The notes under the pieces: generated by a model | Told to the model about the DNA's origin: nothing | Databases searched by the model: none | Seen by the model: only the letters and a program-made list of their open reading frames with translations | Position numbers and translations under genes: made by a program | Part shown: piece by piece, positions 15,574 through 25,670 of the stretch | Layout of the letters: each line of letters opens with the position of its first letter | Numbering within the stretch: position 1 is the first letter of the stretch | Assembly (NCBI GenBank): GCA_964556755.1 | Contig: CAZKXI010000001.1 | Coordinates: 186,001-250,000, forward strand | DNA from: UBA4085 sp964556755 | Lineage (GTDB): Bacteria; Acidobacteriota; Aminicenantia; Aminicenantales; UBA4085 | Direction of reading: 5' to 3' | Length of the DNA stretch: 64,000 bases

Positions 15574-17036
15574 GCCTCCTGTCGCTGGAATTCGCCGCCT
15601 TCTTCGCCGCCGTCGCCCTCCTGCGGGCGGCCGCGCCGCGCCGCCTGCGGCCCGCGCTCCTCCTGGCGGCCGGCCTGGCTTTCTACGGGTCTTTCGGGCT
15701 CGGCTTCCTCGGCCTCCTCATCCTTCAGATCGGGCTCGTCTACGGAGCCGCCCTGGCCTTCGACGGGGCCGGCACGCGGCGGAAGAAGGCCCTTTGGGCC
15801 GCTTGCCTCGTCCTGGCTCTGGCGCCGCTCGTCATCTTCAAGTACCTGCCCTTCCTGGTCCAGTCGGCGTCCTCCGTCGCGCAGGCCCTGGGCGCGGGCC
15901 GGCCCTTGCCCGTCCCGCGGCTCGTTCTGCCGCTCGGCATCTCCTTCTACACCCTGCGCTCGCTGAGCTATCTCATCGACGTCTACCGGGGCCGGCTGAA
16001 GGCCGTCCGCCGGCCCGTCCCCTTGGCGCTGGCTCTCTCCTTCTTCCCCCAGATCCTGGCCGGGCCCATCGACCGTCCGGCGGCCTTCCTGTCGCGGCTC
16101 GCGGCGGACCTCCCCCTGACACCGTCCGGAGTCCTCGATGGCGGCCGGCGGATCGTCTGGGGCCTGTTCCAGAAGCTGGTCGTGGCCGATCAGCTGGCTC
16201 GCTTCGTCGGGCCGGTCTTCGCCCGGCCGCAGGACCAAGCCGGGCTGGGCGTGCTGCTCGGCGTCTTCCTCTACTCCATCCAGATCTACAGCGACTTCGC
16301 CGGGTACTCCGACATCGCCATCGGCTTGTCGGCCTGGCTGGGCCTGCCGGCCCCGGAGAACTTCCGGACGCCTTACTTCAGCCGGAGCCTGGCGGAGTTT
16401 TGGACCCGCTGGCACATCACGCTCTCGGCCTGGCTGAGGGATTACCTGTTCATGCCGGTCTCCTCCGCGCTGTCGCGCCGGATCCGGGGCGAGCGCTGGG
16501 GCCTGTGGCGGGCCGACTACGTCATCTACGCGGGAGGCACGCTGGCGGCTATGCTCATCTGCGGCCTATGGCACGGCGCGGGCTGGACGTTCGTCCTCTG
16601 GGGGGCGGCTCACGCCGCGGTCCTCATCCTCTCCCGCCTCACCCGCAAGGCGCGGATCCGTATCCTCCGCAAGCTGGGCGTGGGAAAAGCCAATCGAGCC
16701 GCCGACGCTCTTCGCCGCTTGACGACGTTCGCGCTGGTCAGCCTGGCCTGGGTGCTCTTTCGCAGCCCCTCTCTCGGCGGGGCCGGGGGGGTCCTGGGCC
16801 GGATCTCTCTCCGTCTCCCGACGCGGGCCCTCGGTCCGATGAGCTTCTATTTCGGCTTGGCCGTCCTCTTCATCCTGCTGGAGCTGTTGATGAAGCCGCG
16901 CGGGATGGCCGACGCCCCGCCGCCGGTGGCGAGGATTCCGGCCCCGGCCCAGATCGCCGTCTACGCCCTGGTGCTCTGCCTGACGATCCTGTTGGGCGCC
17001 GCCGGGTCGGCGGAGTTCCTCTATTTCCGCTTCTAG
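15570..17036 (+). CDS. MBOAT family membrane O-acyltransferase (AlgI/DltB-like)
   Basis: This 488-residue polytopic protein has about 10-12 hydrophobic segments. The MBOAT core is clear: FWTRWHITLSAWLRDYLF and the catalytic-His motif ICGLWHGAGWTFVLWG. YRGRLKAVRRPVPLALALS and FPQILAGPIDRP are also family hallmarks. It moves an acyl group from a cytoplasmic donor to an extracytoplasmic acceptor, probably handing it to the SGNH protein encoded just upstream (ATGA overlap). Length is normal for AlgI-type proteins. No alginate or teichoic acid genes are nearby, so the polymer modified cannot be named. Confidence 0.87.
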   Translation: MSLLSLEFAAFFAAVALLRAAAPRRLRPALLLAAGLAFYGSFGLGFLGLLILQIGLVYGAALAFDGAGTRRKKALWAACLVLALAPLVIFKYLPFLVQSASSVAQALGAGRPLPVPRLVLPLGISFYTLRSLSYLIDVYRGRLKAVRRPVPLALALSFFPQILAGPIDRPAAFLSRLAADLPLTPSGVLDGGRRIVWGLFQKLVVADQLARFVGPVFARPQDQAGLGVLLGVFLYSIQIYSDFAGYSDIAIGLSAWLGLPAPENFRTPYFSRSLAEFWTRWHITLSAWLRDYLFMPVSSALSRRIRGERWGLWRADYVIYAGGTLAAMLICGLWHGAGWTFVLWGAAHAAVLILSRLTRKARIRILRKLGVGKANRAADALRRLTTFALVSLAWVLFRSPSLGGAGGVLGRISLRLPTRALGPMSFYFGLAVLFILLELLMKPRGMADAPPPVARIPAPAQIAVYALVLCLTILLGAAGSAEFLYFRF

Positions 17037-17220
17037 GGCGGGGGAAAGCGCGCCTCGAGAGGCTGGGAGCTCTTCGCCGGCAAGACCGATGCGCCTTGAT
17101 TAGGATCGAGCCGGGAACGGCCTACCGCCTGAGACATGTGACCTGCACCCCCTAATAGCGTCATGACACTTGATCCGGCCCATGTCCTCTATGCGGATTT
17201 CACGGTAGAATGACCTGGCT

Positions 17221-18861
17221 ATGAGAATCTTCTCCCTGATCATGATCTCCCTGGGATTGCTCGCCGGCTGTTCAGGCCCCGGAGACAACCGGCCCATCTA
17301 TGACCTGGTGATCTACGGCAACAACTCGGCCGGCGTCATGGCGGGCATTCAAGCCCGGCGTGATGGCCTGAATGTGATCGTCACCGGCCCGGATAGGCAT
17401 CTCGGAGGTCTCACCGCCGGGGGGCTGGGCTGGACGGATTCCGGCGACAAGGCGGCCATCGGCGGCCTCAGCCGGGAGTTCTACCAGAGGGTCAAGGCCC
17501 ACTATGATCAGCCGGGATCCTGGAAGTACCAGCGGCCGGAAGACTATTCCAGGTATGACCCCAAGAACGATGCCATGTGGGTCTTCGAACCCCACGTGGC
17601 AGAGACGGTTTTTGAGGAGATGGTCACCGAGGCAGGTCTCGAGATCCACCGAGAGAAAAGGCTGGACCGCGAAAGAGGCGTCACGGTCAAAAAAAACAGG
17701 ATCACCGAGATCAGGATGCTCGATGGAACGGCCTACCGGTCAAGAGTCTATATTGATGCCACGTACGAGGGCGATCTGATGGCCGCGGCCGGGGTATCCT
17801 ATGCGGTCGGCCGCGAGCCCAATTCGCAGTACGGAGAGACGCTCAACGGAGTCCAGGCCCGGAACGCAGTCTCCCATCAGTTTGACTATGACGTCTCCCC
17901 CTTTATCGATCCTGATGATCCCGCCAGCGGGTTGCTGCCGCGCATTCATGCGGGGGGCCCCGGCGAGGAGGGTTCGGGAGACAAGAAGGTCCAGGCGTAC
18001 AATTTTCGGATGTGCCTGACCACCGAGGAAGAGAACAGGGTGCCCTTCCCGAGGCCGGAAGGGTACGATCCCCTTCAGTACGAGCTGCTCGGCCGTTATC
18101 TGGACGCGGGCTGGAGGGGGATCTGGGTCAAATTCGATCCCGCGCCCAACCATAAAACGGATACGAACAATCACGGAGCTTTCTCCACCGACAATATCGG
18201 AATGAACTATGACTATCCTGAGGCAAGCTACGAGCGCCGCGAAGAGATCCTGCGCGAGCATGAGCAGTACCAGAAGGGACTGATGTGGTATCTGGCCAAT
18301 GACCCCAGGGTCCCGGAGGACGTCAGGGAACGAATGAGCCCATGGGGTCTGGCCCGGGATGAATTCAGGGATAATGGTCACTGGCCGCACCAGATCTATG
18401 TCCGGGAAGCCCGAAGAATGGTCGGCGACTTCGTAATGACCGAATGGCATCTCAGGGGGAAAAAGCCCACCGGCAAGTCGATCGGGATGGGGTCCTATAA
18501 CATGGACTCCCATCATGTGCAGCGGTATGTCGATGCCCGCGGCACCGCGCGCAACGAGGGCGATATCCAGGTGAACCCCGGCCAGCCCTACCTCATCAGC
18601 TACGACGCCATCATCCCTCGCCGGGAGGAAGCGGCCAATCTCCTTGTCCCCGTATGCCTGAGCTCATCCCATATCGCCTACGGCTCCATTCGCATGGAGC
18701 CCGTCTTTATGATCCTGGGCCAGTCGGCGGCCGCGGCGGCGGGGATCGCGGTCCGACGGGATATTCCGGTGCAGGACGTGGGCTATGATGTCTTGCGGCC
18801 CGAGCTTCTCCGGTTGGGCCAGGTCTTGGAGGGTCTCCGGAAACCCATCATGGACGATTAA
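17221..18861 (+). CDS. FAD-dependent oxidoreductase lipoprotein
   Basis: A 546-residue protein with a lipoprotein signal (MRIFSLIMISLGLLAGC, lipobox LLAGC, Cys17), so it is probably anchored in the periplasm or outer membrane. A Rossmann dinucleotide motif in divergent form follows (YDLVIYGNNSAGVMAGIQA), then GGLTAGGLGWTDSG, typical of the FAD_oxidored (glycine-rich, secreted) family seen next to polysaccharide-use genes. The C-terminus (RMEPVFMILGQSAAAAAGIA) is the second FAD-binding block. Base composition is visibly lower in GC than its neighbours, which may mean later arrival. A -10-like TAGAAT lies 9 bp before the start, with no clear -35 or ribosome site. Substrate unknown. Confidence 0.8.
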   Translation: MRIFSLIMISLGLLAGCSGPGDNRPIYDLVIYGNNSAGVMAGIQARRDGLNVIVTGPDRHLGGLTAGGLGWTDSGDKAAIGGLSREFYQRVKAHYDQPGSWKYQRPEDYSRYDPKNDAMWVFEPHVAETVFEEMVTEAGLEIHREKRLDRERGVTVKKNRITEIRMLDGTAYRSRVYIDATYEGDLMAAAGVSYAVGREPNSQYGETLNGVQARNAVSHQFDYDVSPFIDPDDPASGLLPRIHAGGPGEEGSGDKKVQAYNFRMCLTTEEENRVPFPRPEGYDPLQYELLGRYLDAGWRGIWVKFDPAPNHKTDTNNHGAFSTDNIGMNYDYPEASYERREEILREHEQYQKGLMWYLANDPRVPEDVRERMSPWGLARDEFRDNGHWPHQIYVREARRMVGDFVMTEWHLRGKKPTGKSIGMGSYNMDSHHVQRYVDARGTARNEGDIQVNPGQPYLISYDAIIPRREEAANLLVPVCLSSSHIAYGSIRMEPVFMILGQSAAAAAGIAVRRDIPVQDVGYDVLRPELLRLGQVLEGLRKPIMDD

Positions 18862-18987
18862 ACCGTCGGGACATCGCGAACTCCGTTTGACCCCCGTCTG
18901 ACATGGGGGCGTTGGAACGACGACTTGCGGCCAAGGCTGGCCGAAATCAAGACCCGAGGAAAGCGCTGAAAACGGAGGGGAGAGGAG

Positions 18988-19061
18988 CGCGCCTGGAGAG
19001 ACTCGAACTCCCGACCCGCTGCTTAGAAGGCAGCTGCTCTATCCACCTGAGCTACAGGCGC
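18988..19061 (-). tRNA. tRNA-Arg (anticodon TCT)
   Basis: A 74-nt cloverleaf on the minus strand: acceptor GCGCCTG/CAGGCGC, D-arm GCTC...GAGC, anticodon stem GCTGC/GCAGC with loop CTTCTAA (anticodon TCT, reads AGA) and T-arm GGGAG-TTCGAGT-CTCTC. CCA is not encoded. The tRNA-Pro gene lies 27 bp upstream, so both may be cut from one transcript. Confidence 0.95.
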
Positions 19062-19088
19062 GCGTCGTCGGTCGCGGCGGGATGGACA

Positions 19089-19162
19089 TCGGGGAGGACG
19101 GATTTGAACCGTCGACCTCTTGCTCCCAAGGCAAGCGCGCTGCCAGGCTGCGCCACTCCCCG
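19089..19162 (-). tRNA. tRNA-Pro (anticodon TGG)
   Basis: A 74-nt cloverleaf on the minus strand: acceptor CGGGGAG/CTCCCCG, anticodon stem CTTGC/GCAAG with loop CTTGGGA (anticodon TGG), T-arm GACGG-TTCAAAT-CCGTC. CCA is not encoded. Confidence 0.95.
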
Positions 19163-19264
19163 TCCGAAAGCCCACTCATGGTAACAGCGCGTTGAAATGA
19201 AGTCAATTTAACATCTTACGAGAAAGAAACGGCCAAATCGAGTAGGAAAGGAGTTCGAGGGCGA

Positions 19265-19422
19265 GGGGTTTCGGGGGGCAGGTACGCGGGCTCTGCAGCC
19301 CTAGGCGCAAGCTTAGGGTGGACGAGTGAGCGGGCATGGATCCCTGCGAAGCAGGGAGAGCGAACGAGGAGCGTGGCGCGTTTCCTCGCCGGGGAAACGC
19401 GCGTGCCTGCCCTCCGAACCCC
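19265..19422. repeat. Foldback element or structured RNA between mutL and the tRNAs
   Basis: The outer arms (19265-19288 and about 19398-19422) pair over more than 20 bp with one bulge and a few wobble pairs. Inside lie CCCTA/TAGGG (about 19299-19318), CCCTGC-GAA-GCAGGG (19342-19356) and a perfect 10-bp stem GCGCGTTTCC/GGAAACGCGC (19376-19402). The whole resembles a multi-branched RNA or a small palindromic mobile element. No open reading frame of note. Strand cannot be decided. Confidence 0.5.
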
Positions 19423-19431
19423 GAACCCTCT

Positions 19432-21192
19432 CTATCGTCTCCCAAGCCCCTTCTCGAAGACGGCTCGGTCGAGCCGCACGACGATCGGCCGCCCGTGCGG
19501 GCAGACGGCCGGGTTGGAAGTCCGGAAGAGCTCCCGGACCAGGAACTCCATCTTCTCGCGCGGCAGCGGCTCGCCGGCCTTGATCGCGGTCTTGCAGGCC
19601 ATCGTCGCCAGCAGGCGGGCCTTGCGGTCGCCGGCCTTGTCGGAGCGGACATCCTCCAGCAGGGCCAAAAGCGCCGTCAAGGCGTCCGCGGGGGCGAAGA
19701 TATCGGGGTATTCGCGAAGGGCGTAGCTTCGCCCGCCCATCGGCTCGACCCGGAAGCCGGATTCCTCCAGCAGGGCCCGGCCGCTCTCCACGGCCATGGC
19801 TTGGGAGGGCGAAGCCTCGAAGACCAGCGGGATCAGAGCCGCCTGGACCGGCCAGCTGCGGCGGCGGTCGATCTCGACGTAGCGGTCGTAGAGGACCCTC
19901 TCATGGGCGTTATGCTGGTCGACCACCATCAGCCCCTGCGCGTCGGCGGCGATGATGTAAGAGTCGGCGTACTGGCCTAGGACGCGAAGCTCCGGCGGGC
20001 CTTCAAGGACGGCCTCCGTCTCGCCGCTTCCCGGCGACGATGCGGCCCGGCCCCGGGAGTCCCCGCGTCCCTCGGCGACCCGGAATAGCGGGTCATCTCC
20101 CGCGGGAGGCCGGCCCGGGATGTAGGAAATCTCCGGGGCTTCCCCCGGCGGCGGCGTGTTCGCGCCGCCCGCGAGCCCCGGGATGGCCACGGCCTTGACG
20201 CCGACGGCCAGCCGGCGGGCCTTGTCCACGGCCCGCAGGACGAGCTGGAAGACGGGCCCGGAGTCGCGGAAGCGGACCTCCGACTTGGCCGGGTGGACAT
20301 TGACGTCCACCTCGCCCGCCGGCACCGTCAGGAAGAGGAAGGCCTCGGGATAGCGCTCCTTCTCCAGCAGACCGCGATAGGCTTGGCTGAGGGCCGAGGC
20401 GAGGATCTTGTCCCGGACCGGGCGCTTGTTGACGAAGAAGAGCTGGTGGGCCCGATTGGAGCGGCCGGCGGGAGGGCGGGACGCGAGCCCGGACAGCCGC
20501 AGGCCGCCTTCGGTGAATTCCACCTCCATCAATCCGTCCAGGGCATCCCGGCCGTAGAGCTGAAAGATCCGCTCGCGCAGCCCCTCCACGGGCGGACATC
20601 CCAGCACGTTGCGGGTTCCATGCCGGGCCGAGAGCCGAAGCCAGGGATAGGCCAGGGCTACTCCCGTCAGGTACTTGATGATCTGGCCCAGCTCGGCCGT
20701 GTCGCCTTGCAGGAACTTGCGCCGGGCGGGCAGGTTGAAGAACAGGTCCCGGACCTCGACCGAGGCGCCGCGAGGGAAGGCGAGAGACGAGATGGAGGCT
20801 CGCGTCCCGCCGTCCATGTCGATCCGGGTCCCCGCTTCCGCTCCGCCCTCGGAGGTCTTCAGGGTCAGACGCGAGACGGCGGCGATGGAGGCCAGCGCCT
20901 CCCCCCGGAATCCCAAGGTCGAGATGGCGGCCAGGTCGCCCTCGCCGGAGATCTTGCTGGTGGAGTGGCGCTCGAAGCACAGCTCGGCGTCGCGGCGGCT
21001 CATGCCGTGCCCGTCGTCGCGAACCAGGAGCAGGGACTTGCCGCCGTTGGCCAGCTCGACGGCGATCTCGGCGGCCCCGGCATCGAGGGAGTTCTCGACC
21101 AGCTCCTTGACCACGGACACGGGCCGCTCGATGACCTCGCCGGCCGCGATCTTGCGGGCCACGTCCGGAGGCAGGACGGAGATCCGGTTCAC
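19432..21192 (-). CDS. mutL: DNA mismatch repair protein MutL
   Basis: A 586-residue protein that links mismatch recognition to strand incision. The N-terminal GHKL ATPase has ENSLDAGA, DDGHGM and FRGEALASI. The C-terminal dimerisation domain has VVDQHNAHERVLYD, ACKTAIKAG and CPHGRPIVV. These three blocks mark the endonuclease-type MutL, although the first differs slightly from DQHAX2EX4E (Asn after His, final Asp for Glu). The start is GTG at 21192, overlapping the mtaB stop by 4 bp (GTGA). It is the last gene of a seven-gene run. No mutS is in the window. Confidence 0.94.
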   Translation of the reverse strand: MNRISVLPPDVARKIAAGEVIERPVSVVKELVENSLDAGAAEIAVELANGGKSLLLVRDDGHGMSRRDAELCFERHSTSKISGEGDLAAISTLGFRGEALASIAAVSRLTLKTSEGGAEAGTRIDMDGGTRASISSLAFPRGASVEVRDLFFNLPARRKFLQGDTAELGQIIKYLTGVALAYPWLRLSARHGTRNVLGCPPVEGLRERIFQLYGRDALDGLMEVEFTEGGLRLSGLASRPPAGRSNRAHQLFFVNKRPVRDKILASALSQAYRGLLEKERYPEAFLFLTVPAGEVDVNVHPAKSEVRFRDSGPVFQLVLRAVDKARRLAVGVKAVAIPGLAGGANTPPPGEAPEISYIPGRPPAGDDPLFRVAEGRGDSRGRAASSPGSGETEAVLEGPPELRVLGQYADSYIIAADAQGLMVVDQHNAHERVLYDRYVEIDRRRSWPVQAALIPLVFEASPSQAMAVESGRALLEESGFRVEPMGGRSYALREYPDIFAPADALTALLALLEDVRSDKAGDRKARLLATMACKTAIKAGEPLPREKMEFLVRELFRTSNPAVCPHGRPIVVRLDRAVFEKGLGRR

Positions 21193-22430
21193 GCGACCAG
21201 CTCCCCGCGGGCCTTCTCGCCGCCGGCCGCGGTGATACGGACCCGGACTTCCCGACCCCGAATCGGCCGCGGTCCCGCCGCGGCGACCTCGATGCCGTTG
21301 CCCGTCAAGACCTCGGCCCCGGACTCCGCGGGCGCGATGGCGATGCCGTCCAGAACGCGGCCCTCGAAGCGGGCCCGGAAAGCCCGGCTCTTTTCCCGCG
21401 ACAGAGCCCGCAGGCGGACCGCCCGCTGTTTCCGGAGGGAGCCGTCGACCGGGGGGCGCGAGGCGGCCGGCGTCCCGGGGCGAGGCGAGTAGGCGAAGAC
21501 ATGGACATAGGCCAAGGGCGCCCTCTCGATCAGGGCCACGGTCCGATTGAAGTCCTCCGCCGTCTCGCCGGGGAAGCCGACCATGATGTCGGCGCCCAGG
21601 GCGGCCTCGGGAAAGGCGCCGGCAAGCCGGAAGAGCAACGCCTCGTTGGCCTCGGCCTGGGGAGCCCGCCCCATGGCCGCCAGCACCGCATCCGAGCCGT
21701 GCTGGAGGGAGAGATGGAAGTGGGGCCGGAGACGCGGAGCGCCGACCAGGGCCTTCATGAGATGATCGTCGAAAAGGCGCGGATCGAGCGAGCTCAGACG
21801 GATCCAAGGCCCGGCCGGCGGCGGCGGGAGGGCCGACAGGAGCTCGGCCAGCCCGGCCCGGGGCTCGAGGTCCCGCCCGTAGGAGCCGAGGTGGATGCCC
21901 GCCAGGACGACCTCGCGATAGCCCCGCCCGGCCAAGTCCGCCACGGCCGCGGCGGCCTTCCCGACCGGCAGGCTGCGGCTCCGGCCGCGGACCGAGGGGA
22001 TGATGCAGAAAGCGCAGGCTCGGTCGCAGCCGTCCTGGACTTTCAGGAAGCCCCGGGCCCGGGGCCTCGCCGCCGGAGCCGCCGCACCGATCGCCTCGGA
22101 CGGGATCGCTTCGGCCAAGGCCTCCTTGCTCCCGTTGGGCAAGACCTTCCAGACGCCCGGCAGGCCGGCCAGCTTGTCCGGCGCCCGCTCGGCCAAGCAG
22201 CCTGTGACGAGGATGCGGGCCGACGGGTTGTCGCGGGACGCGCGGCGGATGAGCTTGAAGGCGTCGCGGTCGGCGCGGGCGGTCAAGGTGCAGGTATTGA
22301 CGATCAGCCAGTCGCCGCGGTCGGGAGCCGGCGCCGGCCTCAAGCCGCGCGCCTGCAGCGCCTCGGCCCAGCCGAAGGCCTCGGCCTGGTTGACCCGGCA
22401 GCCGAAGCTGCGGATGGAGAACGAGGTCAT
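21189..22430 (-). CDS. mtaB: MtaB-like tRNA methylthiotransferase (radical SAM)
   Basis: A 413-residue MiaB/MtaB-family protein. Such enzymes add a methylthio group to an adenosine next to the anticodon; MtaB acts on N6-threonylcarbamoyladenosine (t6A37). The UPF0004 domain has FGCRVNQAEA, NTCTLTARAD and VTGCLAE with its three cluster Cys. The radical SAM motif is CDRACAFCIIPSVRGRSRS near residue 137. A short C-terminal TRAM-like domain follows. GCRVNQ and a Cys rather than Asn pattern favour MtaB over MiaB. It overlaps purE and mutL by 4 bp on either side. Confidence 0.87.
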   Translation of the reverse strand: MTSFSIRSFGCRVNQAEAFGWAEALQARGLRPAPAPDRGDWLIVNTCTLTARADRDAFKLIRRASRDNPSARILVTGCLAERAPDKLAGLPGVWKVLPNGSKEALAEAIPSEAIGAAAPAARPRARGFLKVQDGCDRACAFCIIPSVRGRSRSLPVGKAAAAVADLAGRGYREVVLAGIHLGSYGRDLEPRAGLAELLSALPPPPAGPWIRLSSLDPRLFDDHLMKALVGAPRLRPHFHLSLQHGSDAVLAAMGRAPQAEANEALLFRLAGAFPEAALGADIMVGFPGETAEDFNRTVALIERAPLAYVHVFAYSPRPGTPAASRPPVDGSLRKQRAVRLRALSREKSRAFRARFEGRVLDGIAIAPAESGAEVLTGNGIEVAAAGPRPIRGREVRVRITAAGGEKARGELVA

Positions 22431-22918
22431 AGAGCCTGCTTGACCTTCTCCGAGTCGGACTCGACCTGGGAGGCCATGCGGGCCTTGAACTCCGCCAGCT
22501 TGCGCCGCAAGACGGGGCTTTTGAGGGACAGGATCTGGGCCGCCAGCAGGGCCGCGTTGGCGGCCCCGGTCTTGCCCGTGCCCATGGTGGCGACGGGAAT
22601 GCCCTTGGGCATCTGGACGGTCGAGAGCAGCGCGTCCAGCCCCCCCAGCCCGCCGCTCTCCACGGGCACGCCGATGACCGGACGCGTCGTGTGGGCGGCC
22701 ACGACCCCGGCCAGATGGGCGGCCTTTCCGGCCACGGCGATGAAGACCTCGGCGCCTTCCGCTTCGCCCCGCTCGATGAGCTCGACTGTCCGCTCGGGGG
22801 AGCGATGGGCCGAGGTCACTTCCAGGGCATGGGCAACCTCGAAGGCCTTCAGGATGTCCAGGGCGTCCTTGACGACGTCCAGGTCGGATGCGCTGCCGAT
22901 GAAGATCATCACGTCCAT
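22427..22918 (-). CDS. purE: N5-carboxyaminoimidazole ribonucleotide mutase
   Basis: This 163-residue class I PurE converts N5-CAIR to CAIR in de novo purine synthesis. GSASDLDVV near the N-terminus binds phosphate; TSAHRSPERT carries the catalytic His; AGKAAHLAGVVAAHTTRPVIGVP and ATMGTGKTGAANAALLAAQIL complete the family. The start at 22918 gives the typical MDVMIFIGSASD opening. It lies 10 bp after purD. No purK is in the window. Confidence 0.95.
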   Translation of the reverse strand: MDVMIFIGSASDLDVVKDALDILKAFEVAHALEVTSAHRSPERTVELIERGEAEGAEVFIAVAGKAAHLAGVVAAHTTRPVIGVPVESGGLGGLDALLSTVQMPKGIPVATMGTGKTGAANAALLAAQILSLKSPVLRRKLAEFKARMASQVESDSEKVKQAL

Positions 22919-22928
22919 GCGTCTCTCC

Positions 22929-24212
<1,284 letters not shown>

Positions 24213-24213
24213 C

Positions 24214-25650
24214 TCAGGCCAGCCCAGCCAGGCTCTCGGCGAAGCGGGCGGCGAAGCCCGGCTCCGGCACGGCGGCGGCGAAGATCCGGGCCGCCAGCGG
24301 CGCAGCCTCGGCCATGGGCAGGCAGTAGCGCATCTCCAGGAACTCCCGGCGGTAGGCGGCCACCTCGTCCTTGACCGGGCGGTTGCGGATGATGCAGTCG
24401 GCCATGTAGCCGGCCAGCTTGTCGAAGTCCGGCTCGGCCATGCCGAAGCGGGTCATCTCCTGAACGCCGATGCGGATGCCGGAGGAATCCAGGAAGGTGG
24501 CGTCGTCGGGCAGGGCCTGGTAGTTGACCACGATGTTGTTGTCCTCCAGCCGGCGGGCGATGGCCATGCCGGGGCCGAAGGCCTTGACCCGGGCCAGGAC
24601 CTGGTGCGTCTCGGTGTAGCCACAGGCGGGATCGCCCTCGACCGGAACGCCGTGGGCGGCCAGGGCCTTGGCCAGGGCCTTGGCATTGCGCCGGACCGCG
24701 GCCTGGTAGTCGGCCTTGAAGGCGTTCATCTCGTAGGCGGCCATGAGCAGGCCGAGCAGGGTGCCCAGGTGGTGGTTGGAGGTCGAGCCGGGGAAGGCCC
24801 GGGAGCGGATGTCGGTCCAGAGCGGGCGCAGCGGGCTGCCCTTGGCGATGTTGCCGGCCACGACCCCGCGCTGGGGCCCGAAGAAGGTCTTGTGGGTGCT
24901 GCCGGTGACCAGGTCGGCCCCTTCCGCGAAAGGCTCCTGGAAGGCGCCGTAGAGGCCGAGGACGTGGGCCATGTCGAACATCAGGATGGGACGGACGGGC
25001 CAGGAGCGGACGATGTCGGCCACGAAGCGGACCGGCTCGCGGCTGATGAACATGCTCTTGCCGAAGACGATCAGCTCGGGCTTGTGGGTCTCCAGGAGGG
25101 CGGCCAGGGCCTCCGTGTCGGCCTCGTAGGGATTGTCCTTGCGGACCGGGAAGTTGACCACATTCTCCTTGCCGGTGGCCGGGTCCTCCTCAATCCAGTT
25201 ATAGAGGGCGCCCATGGGCTGAGCGCTGAGGTGACCGCCCAGGCCGAGATCGTTGTTCATGACCAGGCGCATCCGCCGCGAGGCCGTCCCGGCCGGCTTG
25301 GACCGGTTGATGTACTTGACCACGCCCTTGAAGACGACCTCGTTGGCCATCTGGCCGCTGATCGGCCGCAGCTCCATGTCGGAGCAGCCGAAGAAGGCCG
25401 CCAGCTCGCGCTGGGCCTCGATCTCGACGTCGCGGATAAAGTCGATGCCCTGATAGAAGTAGACTTCCTCCCCCTTCATCGAGCGGTGCTCGGCGTAGCG
25501 GCCGGACGGGTCGGAGATCTCGCACATCCGGACCAGCAGCGAGGGCGAGGATTCGGAGGGGATGAGGTTGAAGCACTGCCTCTGACGCCAGGTATTGTTG
25601 CCCTCGATCCGGCGGCCGAGGGCTTCGGTCTTGTCTTGGAATGACGGCAT
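24214..25650 (-). CDS. Serine hydroxymethyltransferase family protein (divergent)
   Basis: A 478-residue PLP enzyme of the SHMT family, which interconverts serine and glycine with transfer of C1 to tetrahydrofolate. LIPSESSPS near residue 29, RYAEH, the Asp motif ILMFDMAHVLGL and the PLP-lysine block VTGSTHKTFFGPQRG (Lys near 252) are present. It differs from ordinary bacterial GlyA: about 60 residues longer, GKEVYFYQG-like segment changed, and NIVVNYQALPDD near the C-terminus. It belongs to a divergent subfamily. SHMT activity is likely given its place directly before purD, but another amino-acid aldolase role is possible. Confidence 0.8.
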   Translation of the reverse strand: MPSFQDKTEALGRRIEGNNTWRQRQCFNLIPSESSPSLLVRMCEISDPSGRYAEHRSMKGEEVYFYQGIDFIRDVEIEAQRELAAFFGCSDMELRPISGQMANEVVFKGVVKYINRSKPAGTASRRMRLVMNNDLGLGGHLSAQPMGALYNWIEEDPATGKENVVNFPVRKDNPYEADTEALAALLETHKPELIVFGKSMFISREPVRFVADIVRSWPVRPILMFDMAHVLGLYGAFQEPFAEGADLVTGSTHKTFFGPQRGVVAGNIAKGSPLRPLWTDIRSRAFPGSTSNHHLGTLLGLLMAAYEMNAFKADYQAAVRRNAKALAKALAAHGVPVEGDPACGYTETHQVLARVKAFGPGMAIARRLEDNNIVVNYQALPDDATFLDSSGIRIGVQEMTRFGMAEPDFDKLAGYMADCIIRNRPVKDEVAAYRREFLEMRYCLPMAEAAPLAARIFAAAVPEPGFAARFAESLAGLA

Positions 25651-25670
25651 GGGAGCGGACTCCTTGGGGA

